This document shows, one piece after another, positions 53,584 through 61,232 of a stretch of 64,000 bases of DNA. The DNA lies in contig NZ_LMPZ01000003.1 in NCBI RefSeq assembly GCF_001424025.1, positions 284,501 to 348,500 on the forward strand. Reading direction: 5' to 3'. Position 1 is the stretch's first letter; each line of letters begins with the position of its first letter. The translations under genes were made by a program, and so were the position numbers. The notes below the pieces were generated by a model that was not told where the DNA came from, searched no databases, and saw only the letters and a list, made by a program, of their open reading frames with translations. The DNA comes from Brevundimonas sp. Leaf363. GTDB lineage: Bacteria > Pseudomonadota > Alphaproteobacteria > Caulobacterales > Caulobacteraceae.

Positions 53584-54054
53584 ATGCTGAAAGTCCTGAT
53601 CCCCGCCGCCGCCGCCTTGGGCCTGATCGCCTTCGCCGCGACCACCCAGGCCACTGACGCGACCAGCAGCAGCGACGCCCAGCCCGGCATGGCGTGGCAC
53701 GTCAGCTATGAGGGCCCGATGGCCAAGCTGGCGTATGGGGTCGAGAACTCCGACCAGTTGGCTCTGATGATCACCTGTGCGCCGGGCGACCGCGCCGCTG
53801 TCGTCTATGGTGACGTTCAGCCGGTGTCGCCGCGTCTGACCCGCGCCGCCTACAGCGCCGCCGTCGATCCGCTGTCGGGTGGAGAAGCGGAAGAAACCCG
53901 CCTTCCCCTGACCGATCCCAGCCTGGCCGGCCTGAGCCGCACCGGCCGGATGCAGGTGGAGGGCGAGGCCGGTCGCTTCGTCCTGACCGCCGACCGAGAT
54001 GAGCAACGCGCCGCGCGCGCCTTCATCGACTATTGCTCTTCCAGCCGCACTTGA
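53584..54054 (+). CDS. Exported protein of unknown function (trio member 1)
   Basis: 156 residues from MLKVLIPAAA; a GTG three codons earlier is possible. A signal peptide ends near TTQATDA. The mature part shows WHVSYEGPMAKLAYGVENSDQLALMITCAPGD and ends FIDYCSSS. These landmarks (aromatic start, acidic/Asn motif, CAPG, C-terminal Cys) recur in the next two genes, so all three are divergent paralogues. The two Cys may form a disulfide. I do not recognise a named family. Confidence 0.72.
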   Translation: MLKVLIPAAAALGLIAFAATTQATDATSSSDAQPGMAWHVSYEGPMAKLAYGVENSDQLALMITCAPGDRAAVVYGDVQPVSPRLTRAAYSAAVDPLSGGEAEETRLPLTDPSLAGLSRTGRMQVEGEAGRFVLTADRDEQRAARAFIDYCSSSRT

Positions 54055-54091
54055 TCAGATCACGCCTTCGCGGTCGCGGAGGGGTTGAACC

Positions 54092-54505
54092 ATGATGGCG
54101 CTGCTTTTGATCGCGAACCTGCAGGGCGCGCAGCCGGCCTGGACCTGGTCGCTGTATGAGGCGGACGGGCTGGTGGTTCTGGCCAACGAAATCCCGGACA
54201 CCCCCCGACTGAGGGCGACACTGGAGTGCGCACCGGGCACGGGTTTGGCGACGCTGGCGCTCTACGGGCCTGGTGCAACGGGCATGGCGACGCTGACGGC
54301 TGGCGGCGCGACGGCGGCGACCCAGGCCGAACGGGCGCAGGGCGATCGGCTGGAGATGGCGCTGCGAACCGATCATCCTGTGTTCCAGGCCCTCGCGGCC
54401 GAGGGACAACTGGACGTCCGGATCGGCGAACAGACGCGGACCGTGGATTTGAACGGCCAGGGACTGCCGATGCTTCGGCGCTTCGCCGGACGTTGTGGAG
54501 GCTGA
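54092..54505 (+). CDS. Small protein of unknown function (trio member 2)
   Basis: 137 residues. It has a short hydrophobic N-terminus (MMALLLIANLQGAQPA) that could be a minimal signal peptide. WTWSLYEADGLVVLANEI, then LECAPGTG, and the C-terminal MLRRFAGRC match the landmarks of members 1 and 3. It lacks the LAYG motif of the other two (VLANEI instead). It is 37 bp after member 1 and 5 bp before member 3. Confidence 0.65.
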   Translation: MMALLLIANLQGAQPAWTWSLYEADGLVVLANEIPDTPRLRATLECAPGTGLATLALYGPGATGMATLTAGGATAATQAERAQGDRLEMALRTDHPVFQALAAEGQLDVRIGEQTRTVDLNGQGLPMLRRFAGRCGG

Positions 54506-54510
54506 CAACC

Positions 54511-55017
54511 ATGCGCCGCTTGCTTTGCATCATCGCCCTCAGCGCCTTGGCCGCGGCCTGCGCGACCCGGCCGGCGCCCAGTCCGACCGCAGCCATCGCA
54601 TCGCCCGCGCCCACGCCCGGCCGCGACTGGCGCCTGATCGAGGATCCGCAAGGCGACACCCGACTGGCCTATGGTGGCGAGGAAAGCGACGACCTGGCGC
54701 TGGCGCTGGACTGCGCGCCGGGCGCGCGGCGTCTGACATTGAGCGGGCCCGCCGCGACCGGCGTTCGGCCCGAGTTTCATCTCGAGTCCGGCGGTGACAC
54801 GGAGCGCTACGCGGCCCATGCCGAGGATGCCGGTTTTACAGACGGCGCGTGGCTGACAGCCGAGGCGGCCTCGACCGATCCGGTCTTCCTGCGCTTTCGC
54901 CGGCTGGGGTGGGTGGCGCTGTGGCGCGGTGAGCAACGCGAGATGCTGGCCGGACATGCGGGTTCGCTGGCGGGGGTGAAGCGGTTCTTCGACGTTTGCG
55001 AAGGCGCCGCCTCCTGA
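54511..55017 (+). CDS. Lipoprotein of unknown function (trio member 3)
   Basis: 168 residues from MRRLLCIIAL. A lipobox LAAAC (Cys16) is followed by a Pro/Ala linker. The domain reads DWRLIEDPQGDTRLAYGGEESDDLALALDCAPGA and ends VKRFFDVCEG, paralleling member 1. It is therefore anchored in a membrane, whereas member 1 is soluble. Location directly after flgH may be coincidental or point to an envelope role. Confidence 0.72.
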   Translation: MRRLLCIIALSALAAACATRPAPSPTAAIASPAPTPGRDWRLIEDPQGDTRLAYGGEESDDLALALDCAPGARRLTLSGPAATGVRPEFHLESGGDTERYAAHAEDAGFTDGAWLTAEAASTDPVFLRFRRLGWVALWRGEQREMLAGHAGSLAGVKRFFDVCEGAAS

Positions 55018-55074
55018 TCGCTTGACGCACGGGGCGCGCCCGGTGTCCTGTCCCGGCGTTCAGTGGAGGGGCCG

Positions 55075-56883
55075 ATGCGGCGAATGATCCTGGCGACGGC
55101 GAGCGCCGTCCTGATGGCTGCGGCCGCGATCCCAAGTCTGGCAGGGGCGCAAACCACGCCCGCAACGGCGACGGCGCCGAGCGAAGAGGACGCCGCCCTG
55201 GACGCCGTGATCCGCGACGTCGAGACCTATCAGCGCGCACTGGACCCCATCTCGGCCGGTTTCGAGGGCGACAAGGCCGCGCTGAGCCGCCTGCCCGACG
55301 CGTCGCGTGAGTTCGAGCTGGCACAGCGCGCGCCGACGCAGGCCTTCATCGACCGTCTGGAGGCCATCGACGCCGCCAAGCTGAGCGCCGAGGGCAAGAT
55401 CAACCACAGCTTCCTGCTGTGGACCCTACGCCGCTCTATCCAGGGCCTGGACCTCGACACCGGGCGGCTGGCCTTCGATTCCGAGGGCGGGCCCGGCACT
55501 TGGGTGCAGTATCTGGGCACCGGCACGCGCATCACCTCGATGGCCGACGCCGAAGCCTGGATGAGCCGCATCGCCGGCTTCGCCACCATCTACGAACAGA
55601 CCATGGCCAACGCCCGGCGCGGTCTGGCGACCGGCATGGTGCAGCCCAAGTCGGTGGTCGAAAGCGCGCTTGTCCTGGCCCGCAACGACGTGGCCGTGAC
55701 GCCCGAGAACGACGCCATGCTGGCGCCCTTCAAGACCTTGCCCGCCTCCATGTCGGCGGATCAGCAGGCCGTGCTGCGGACCCGCGCGGCCGATCTGGTG
55801 GCCCGGCGCATCACGCCGATGCGCCGGCAATGGCTGAGCTTCCTGCAGGACGAGTACCTGCCCAAGGCGCCCGAAGCGCCGGGTCTGGCCCACCGCCCGG
55901 GCGGGCGAGAAATGTACGCCTATCTGATGGCCGGCTACACCACGACCGACCTGACGCCGGACCAGGTGCACCAGATCGGCGTCGAGGAAGTCGCACGCAT
56001 TCGCGCCCGTATGGACGGCGAGATGCACGCCGCGGGCTGGACCGGCGACTTCGCCGGTTTCCTGAACTTCCTGCGCACCGATCCGCAGTTCTACAGCCAG
56101 ACCCGCGAGGACCTCCTGGAGAAGGCGTCGGAGATGGCCAAGCGGGCCGACGACGGCTTGCCGGCCCTGTTCGCCACCCTGCCCCGCCTGCCCTATGGCG
56201 TCCGGCCCGTGCCGCGCGACATCGAGGAGACCTACACCACCGGCCGCTACAACGGCGGCTCGATGCAGAACGGCATCGCGGGTGGCTATATGGTCAACAC
56301 CTCTCACCTAGACCAGCGGCCGCTGTACGAGCTGCCGGCGCTGACGCTGCACGAGGCCGTGCCAGGCCACCACATCCAGATCGCCCTGCAGCAGGAGGCG
56401 GCGGATCAGCCCTATTTCCGGCGCAACGCCAACGTCACCGCCTATACCGAGGGCTGGGGCCTCTACGCCGAATATCTGGGCGAGGAAATGGGCTTTTACC
56501 GCACGCCGTACGAGCGTTTCGGGCGCCTCAGCTATGAGATGTGGCGCGCCTGCCGGCTGGTGGCGGACACCGGCCTGCACTGGCTCGGCTGGTCGACCGA
56601 GCAGGCGCGCGCCTGCTTCCGCGACAACTCGGCCCTGGCTCCGCACAACATCGAGACGGAGCTGCAACGCTACATCGGCTGGCCGGGCCAGGCGACGGGC
56701 TACAAGATCGGCGAGATCCGCCTGCGCGCCATCCGCGCGCGGGCTGAGGCGGCGCTGGGCGACCGCTTCAATGTCCGCACCTTCCACGACGCCATCCTGG
56801 TGGACGGCCCGCTGCCGCTGGACCTGCTGGACCAGCGGATGGACGCCTGGATCGCGGAGCAGGTCGCCAAGCCGGCGGAGTGA
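55075..56883 (+). CDS. DUF885 family zinc-peptidase-like exported protein
   Basis: 602 residues from MRRMILATAS with GGAGG upstream; a signal peptide ends LAGAQ. The DUF885 core has GSMQNGIAGGYMVNTSHLD, then TLHEAVPGHHIQIALQQE, whose HExxxxH-like cluster (His-Glu and His-His) resembles a metallopeptidase site, and AYTEGWGLYAEYLG, which supplies the further Glu. C-terminal YIGWPGQATGYKIGEIRLRAIR is also characteristic. Probably a periplasmic peptidase; substrates unproven for the family. It is monocistronic. Confidence 0.87.
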   Translation: MRRMILATASAVLMAAAAIPSLAGAQTTPATATAPSEEDAALDAVIRDVETYQRALDPISAGFEGDKAALSRLPDASREFELAQRAPTQAFIDRLEAIDAAKLSAEGKINHSFLLWTLRRSIQGLDLDTGRLAFDSEGGPGTWVQYLGTGTRITSMADAEAWMSRIAGFATIYEQTMANARRGLATGMVQPKSVVESALVLARNDVAVTPENDAMLAPFKTLPASMSADQQAVLRTRAADLVARRITPMRRQWLSFLQDEYLPKAPEAPGLAHRPGGREMYAYLMAGYTTTDLTPDQVHQIGVEEVARIRARMDGEMHAAGWTGDFAGFLNFLRTDPQFYSQTREDLLEKASEMAKRADDGLPALFATLPRLPYGVRPVPRDIEETYTTGRYNGGSMQNGIAGGYMVNTSHLDQRPLYELPALTLHEAVPGHHIQIALQQEAADQPYFRRNANVTAYTEGWGLYAEYLGEEMGFYRTPYERFGRLSYEMWRACRLVADTGLHWLGWSTEQARACFRDNSALAPHNIETELQRYIGWPGQATGYKIGEIRLRAIRARAEAALGDRFNVRTFHDAILVDGPLPLDLLDQRMDAWIAEQVAKPAE

Positions 56884-56886
56884 TCC

Positions 56887-57411
56887 TCAGCCCTGGGCCG
56901 GAGCGCCCGGCACGCGCATGGTCATGTCTTCATAGGGCGTGGCCGGTGTCTGGCCGGGCGGCAGGGCCATGGGCGCCGGGTCGCCCTCGAGCGGCAGCGA
57001 CTTGATGTAGCGATACAGCGCCCGCTTGTCGGCCTCGGCCATGGCGCGGACGCTGGGCCAGGGCATGGGCGGCAGGCCCTCGCGCGTCGAGAGCATCTCG
57101 ACAAAGGCGTCCTCGGTCATGCCGGCCACGGTGCGGCGCAGGTTGTTCGGATAGCTGGTCCCCCACGCCCCGTGGTAGCCGACGGCCTGGCCCTTCAGCC
57201 ACTCCGTCTCCGGGACCTTGCCGCCGGTGCGCGCGTAGTTGGGGGTGTGACAGTCGTTGCAGCCGCCGGTCATGACCAGATATCGCCCCGCGGCGACGTC
57301 CGTCGCGGCCAGCACATGCGGCGTTTCGGCGGACACTGGCGCAGCGGGTCGCTGGCACGCGGTCAGGGCGGCCGCGGCCATGCTCAGGACGATAATGGAT
57401 CTGGCGGTCAT
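56887..57411 (-). CDS. Mono-heme cytochrome c lipoprotein
   Basis: 174 residues. The lipobox LTAC (Cys19) follows a hydrophobic signal. One heme motif, CNDCH (residues about 51-55), lies in GRYLVMTGGCNDCHTPNYAR. The likely distal Met is in LPPMPW, then YRYIKSLP ends the fold. It resembles the c-type subunits of alcohol or aldehyde dehydrogenases in sequence around heme, but no dehydrogenase gene is near. It is convergent with the DUF885 gene (3-bp gap). Confidence 0.88.
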   Translation of the reverse strand: MTARSIIVLSMAAAALTACQRPAAPVSAETPHVLAATDVAAGRYLVMTGGCNDCHTPNYARTGGKVPETEWLKGQAVGYHGAWGTSYPNNLRRTVAGMTEDAFVEMLSTREGLPPMPWPSVRAMAEADKRALYRYIKSLPLEGDPAPMALPPGQTPATPYEDMTMRVPGAPAQG

Positions 57412-57466
57412 GATGTTCTCTCCGGGATCTGGTGAGAGAACAGTGTCATACCGCCCATGACAAGCG

Positions 57467-57811
57467 CTACCTCAGGCCTAGCTCCGCCCGGCGTCTCTTG
57501 GACAGCGTGGCGGCGACGATGAGGTGCGCGATGCGCAGGTGGTCGGTCAGCTCCTCGTCGGGCCACTCGGCCGGATCGGCCAGATGAACCCATTTGTGGT
57601 GTGCCAGATAGGGAGCCGGGCGGGCGCGGCCGGTCTCGGTCAGAACCTCATAGGCGATGTCCGAGACCTTAAAAGACAGGCCTCCCATGCCGCCGACCTC
57701 GGCGAACATCTTGCCCCCGACCTTGTAGGCGTCGTGGGTTTGGTCGAACGGATGCTCGACCGTGACGCCCCGCAGAGCCAGGCAGACCTTGCCCACGCCC
57801 TGCCCGTCCAC
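57467..57811 (-). CDS. MmcQ/YjbR family protein
   Basis: 114 residues from a GTG 2 nt after the msrA stop. Family features are the [25 protein letters not shown] start and the [30 protein letters not shown] end. The YjbR fold resembles a DNA-binding CyaY-like domain, but function is unproven. Coupling to msrA suggests co-expression under oxidative stress. Confidence 0.87.
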   Translation of the reverse strand: MDGQGVGKVCLALRGVTVEHPFDQTHDAYKVGGKMFAEVGGMGGLSFKVSDIAYEVLTETGRARPAPYLAHHKWVHLADPAEWPDEELTDHLRIAHLIVAATLSKRRRAELGLR

Positions 57812-57813
57812 GA

Positions 57814-58464
57814 TCAGGCCTCGACGCCGACGCCGATCGGGCAGACGACGCCCGTCCCGCCGATGCCGCAGTATCCGGCCGGGTTCTTGGCCAGATAGCC
57901 CTGGTGATAGCCCTCGGCGTAGTAGAAGGGCCCCAGCGGCGCGATCTCGGTGGTGATCTGGCCGCGCCCGGCCTTGGTCAGGGCGTTCTGATAGGCGGCC
58001 CGCGAAGCCTCGGCCTCAGCCTTCTGTTCGTCGTTCAGATAATAGATGGCCGAGCGGTAGGTGGTGCCGACGTCGTTGCCCTGGCGCATGCCCTGGGTCG
58101 GGTCGTGGTTCTCCCAGAACGTCTTCAACAGCTCGGCGTAGCTGATCTCTTCGGGATTGAAGACAACCTGCACGACCTCGGTCTGGCCGGTCAGGCCGGT
58201 GCAGGTCTCCTCATAGGTCGGGTTGGGCGTGATCCCGCCCGAATAGCCGACGGCGGTCACCCACACGCCCGGCAGTTTCCAGAACGTCCGTTCCACGCCC
58301 CAGAAACAGCCCATGCCGAAGACGGCCGTCTCGAACCCCTCCGGATGTGGTCCCTTCAGCGGGCGGCCATTGACGTAGTGGACCTCGTCGGTCGGCAGCG
58401 GGGTGGACCGGCCCGGCAGGGCGGTCTGGGCGGTCGGCATTTCGGCGGATTTGCGGAACAGCAT
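57814..58464 (-). CDS. msrA: Peptide methionine sulfoxide reductase MsrA
   Basis: 216 residues from [10 protein letters not shown] with GGAG upstream. It reduces methionine-S-sulfoxide in proteins. The active site is [13 protein letters not shown] with the nucleophile Cys; resolving cysteines are near the C-terminus ([17 protein letters not shown]). Other marks are [29 protein letters not shown] and EGYHQGYL. It is followed at once by the YjbR-type gene. Confidence 0.96.
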   Translation of the reverse strand: MLFRKSAEMPTAQTALPGRSTPLPTDEVHYVNGRPLKGPHPEGFETAVFGMGCFWGVERTFWKLPGVWVTAVGYSGGITPNPTYEETCTGLTGQTEVVQVVFNPEEISYAELLKTFWENHDPTQGMRQGNDVGTTYRSAIYYLNDEQKAEAEASRAAYQNALTKAGRGQITTEIAPLGPFYYAEGYHQGYLAKNPAGYCGIGGTGVVCPIGVGVEA

Positions 58465-58537
58465 CGGGGGCTCCGTTGATGGTGTCTGGCGGGGATATGG
58501 GTACGCTGACACCCCGGCGCGAGATGCGATGATCTTG

Positions 58538-59329
58538 CTAGGTCGCTGACACGTGGGCGGCCGGTCCGCTCCGACGGAGCCAGGCGCCCAATGTTTCCCG
58601 GTAAGCCTCTCCTGCAGACCACGTCACGCTGCGCGGCGCGGTCACGGACGCGCAAACGCTCCCCGTGAACACCCCTGCGCCGTCATACTGACTGAAGGCG
58701 CCGTAGGCGCAGTGATACCCGGTCTGGTCGAGCGTCAGCCGCGTCGTCTCCAGCAGCAGGGGCGGCGTCGTCAATCCGCACCTGAGCGCCTTCGAGAGCG
58801 CCTCACGAAGGGTCCAGGCTGCGGTCAGTCCGACATCCTCGTCGAGGAAGGCGCCGATCCTCTCGAGTTCACGCTCGCTGGTGTGGCGCAGCATGGCGTC
58901 GCGATGACCGGCTTCGACGCGTTCCACGTCGACGCCGAAGGGGCAGGCCTCTGGAAAGGCCATCGCGATGGTGGTGTCGCCGGCGTGGCTGATCGAGACC
59001 TGCAGACCTTCCAGACCCGGCCCGATAACCACTGGCTGCCCGAACACGCCCGGAATGACCGACACGTGCAGGGGGTCGGTTCCGGGTGCGAGGCGCGCCA
59101 AGGCCGCCTTGGCGGTCGTGCGCCCCGCGATCAGCGTTCTGCGTCGCCGGTCGTATCGGAGCGCCGGCAGGAGCGCCGTTTCCGCCTCGCTGAGCACGCC
59201 GCCGGAGACATCCAGACGACCTCCGATCAGGATCGCGAAGGCCACGCGGTACGGTCGGCCGGCGACGTCGACCTCGAACGCCGCGTCGTCGCGAAACGGA
59301 TCGGCCGTCGCTGCCTGCGCGCTGGGCAC
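58538..59329 (-). CDS. Sfp-type 4'-phosphopantetheinyl transferase
   Basis: 263 residues from a GTG 2 nt after the preceding stop; no ATG is available nearby. PPTase motifs are [15 protein letters not shown] (substrate/CoA pocket), [13 protein letters not shown] (Mg ligands Asp and Glu) and [11 protein letters not shown], equivalent to WxxKEAxxK with Arg in place of the first Lys. It would attach the phosphopantetheine arm to the carrier domain of the NRPS encoded upstream in the same operon. It is the last gene of the cluster. Confidence 0.88.
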   Translation of the reverse strand: MPSAQAATADPFRDDAAFEVDVAGRPYRVAFAILIGGRLDVSGGVLSEAETALLPALRYDRRRRTLIAGRTTAKAALARLAPGTDPLHVSVIPGVFGQPVVIGPGLEGLQVSISHAGDTTIAMAFPEACPFGVDVERVEAGHRDAMLRHTSERELERIGAFLDEDVGLTAAWTLREALSKALRCGLTTPPLLLETTRLTLDQTGYHCAYGAFSQYDGAGVFTGSVCASVTAPRSVTWSAGEAYRETLGAWLRRSGPAAHVSAT

Positions 59330-59331
59330 GC

Positions 59332-60090
59332 CTATTCGCGCCAGTGCTCGGCGATGAAAGGAGCGTGCCGACAGTTCAGGTGGCTGCCGTCGATGACATG
59401 CTGCGGCTTGGTCTTGCCGGCGAAGGACACCACGCACGCCCCTTCGGGCGGCGCGGCGACGCCCTCGGGATTGTCATGCTTGGCGTAGGCGTTGCAGTCC
59501 TGGCGGAAGTAGACGACCCGCCCCTCTTCGAAGAAGGCCATCTCGGGGATCGAGCGATCGAGCCAGCGCTGGTCGGAAACGTGGCCTGGCGCGCCGCGAT
59601 GGTGCTGGCAGGTCGCGACCGCCGCGGCGGGGTCGGCGACGAAGTCGTCCCAGACATGGGTCATGGTCCCAACCCGGTGCCGCAACAGCGCGCTGTGGCC
59701 CCGCGTATTGCCGCTCTGGTTCCGGCCTCGGACGATCAGGAAATCCTCCTCTGGCCTTTCGGTCAGGAAATCGACGTTGTCGATCAGGACCATGTCGATA
59801 TCGATCTGGATCAGCAGCGCCCCGTTCAACCCGAGGAAGTCATCGCTGAAGACGGCCAGCTTGCGCGCGTTCCCGATATCCCAGTCGCTGAAGTCGTAGT
59901 TCGGCAATGGGTGGACGACGATGTCGTCTCGCAGTCCGTCCGGCTGATCGGTCAGGCAATGAAAGACATGCGGCGCCGTCAGGTGGCGAAGGAACATGGC
60001 GCGAAGCCTGTTCACGTCGTCGGCTGTATAGAGGTCGCCCCACATGAAGCAGCTGATGTGGATCGGATGCGTGGCCGCCTCGGCCGTCAT
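59332..60090 (-). CDS. Glycosyltransferase-like protein (GT-A fold, DxD motif)
   Basis: 252 residues; the start overlaps the upstream stop (ATGA). The N-terminal strand IHISCFMWGDLYTADDVNRL and the nucleotide-sugar region precede a DxD motif at Asp97/Asp99 in IQIDIDMV. Later blocks are FLIVRGRNQSGNTRGHSALLRH and KPQHVIDGSHLN. The layout resembles small GT-A enzymes that act on sugar nucleotides. In this cluster it may glycosylate the peptide product or a precursor; the family assignment is moderate. Confidence 0.62.
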   Translation of the reverse strand: MTAEAATHPIHISCFMWGDLYTADDVNRLRAMFLRHLTAPHVFHCLTDQPDGLRDDIVVHPLPNYDFSDWDIGNARKLAVFSDDFLGLNGALLIQIDIDMVLIDNVDFLTERPEEDFLIVRGRNQSGNTRGHSALLRHRVGTMTHVWDDFVADPAAAVATCQHHRGAPGHVSDQRWLDRSIPEMAFFEEGRVVYFRQDCNAYAKHDNPEGVAAPPEGACVVSFAGKTKPQHVIDGSHLNCRHAPFIAEHWRE

Positions 60091-61178
60091 GCGCCGGCGG
60101 CCGTCCGGTTCAGCCGCCCGATCGTCTTGCGGATTTCAGCCTCGTTCTTCGCCAGGTGCTCGGTGACGAAGTCGCGCTCGGTTGGCTCAAGCGACTGCCC
60201 GCATAGCAGACGGGCGATCACCTCGGGCTGATAGAACCGCAGCGCCGCCGAAAGAACGAACGCCTCGTCGATCAGATTGGCCGTCGTGCTGGGGGAGCAG
60301 ATGTCGGCGATATTGTCGGATCCCAGGCGCACCGACACGCCATGGCTCAACAGTTCCAGGATTCGCGGCATGGAGTTGCCCGTCGGCGTCTGAAGCGGAC
60401 GAAGCATGCGCATGCCGAGCGCCGCCGACGGACAGGCGATCAGCCCGATGTTCAGCTCGGCCATATCGTCCGCCAATCGAGCGAAGCGGTCGTCGTCATA
60501 GGTGGACGGCGATACCATGTGCACGGCCCAGACCATCGGTTCGCCGTCGCTGGAGCGCGGGGCGCCGTATTGGCGCACGGCCTGGACCAGCCGCTCAGTG
60601 CCGGTTTCCGACGGCTCGAAGCGCTGGTCCGTATGGACGTGGACCATCTGGCCCAACTCTTGAGCCAGCTCGAGCACCCGCCGGCAATGCTCCGAAAAAC
60701 CGATGTGGGTCGGATAGTCGTCGATATCGTCCGCCTCTGGCAGGCAGCCGATGAAGTCCGCCCGCCTCGCGCCCTCCTCGAAGATCGCCCAGCGCTCGGG
60801 CTCTGCGTCGTCGAAGCCGAATGGCGTATAGGCGCCCAGGCGCAGATCGATCCGGTCCGCCCACTTCGCCTTGATCTGCTGCATCCAGTCCAGACCGGTC
60901 AGGCCCACCCGATCAGGCGTCACGTCCACCATGGTGTCGGCACGGCGAGTATCGACCCGCACCATGTCATCCAGAGCGGTCTCGACACGCTGAAAGAAGT
61001 CCTCGCGCTCGAACGCGGGGCCGGCGTGCAGGTCGGCGATCATGGAGTGCTTGCGCTTCAGCGAAACGTGGAAGTCCTCGGCCATCCGGTGGCCGACGCC
61101 CGGCATGTAGCGGTCGTCGAAGGTCTCGACGCGATCAAGATGCAGGTGGGCGTTCAGCATGCCGCCGCCGCTGCGCAC
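60087..61178 (-). CDS. Amidohydrolase, cytosine-deaminase-like
   Basis: 363 residues from GTG 61178. Metal ligands begin at once: His11-x-His13 in NAHLHLD, then HVHTDQ, the His in AVHMVS and the Asp in RLGSDN. The frame stays open to 61233 and would add a plausible helical SKVWYQRLQQA before the GTG, so a rarer start further up is possible. These enzymes hydrolyse C-N bonds in cyclic or amidine substrates. Its place between the NRPS and GT-like genes suggests it prepares or trims the product. Confidence 0.8.
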   Translation of the reverse strand: MRSGGGMLNAHLHLDRVETFDDRYMPGVGHRMAEDFHVSLKRKHSMIADLHAGPAFEREDFFQRVETALDDMVRVDTRRADTMVDVTPDRVGLTGLDWMQQIKAKWADRIDLRLGAYTPFGFDDAEPERWAIFEEGARRADFIGCLPEADDIDDYPTHIGFSEHCRRVLELAQELGQMVHVHTDQRFEPSETGTERLVQAVRQYGAPRSSDGEPMVWAVHMVSPSTYDDDRFARLADDMAELNIGLIACPSAALGMRMLRPLQTPTGNSMPRILELLSHGVSVRLGSDNIADICSPSTTANLIDEAFVLSAALRFYQPEVIARLLCGQSLEPTERDFVTEHLAKNEAEIRKTIGRLNRTAAGA

Positions 61179-61232
61179 CGCCTGCTGCAGGCGTTGGTAC
61201 CAGACCTTAGACAGCGTGATCCCCCATGAGAG

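Noticed and set aside
51085..54006. Long minus-strand open frame under flgG-flgA-flgH
   Set aside because: It is an antisense shadow of four clear flagellar genes with low-complexity sequence and no family match.
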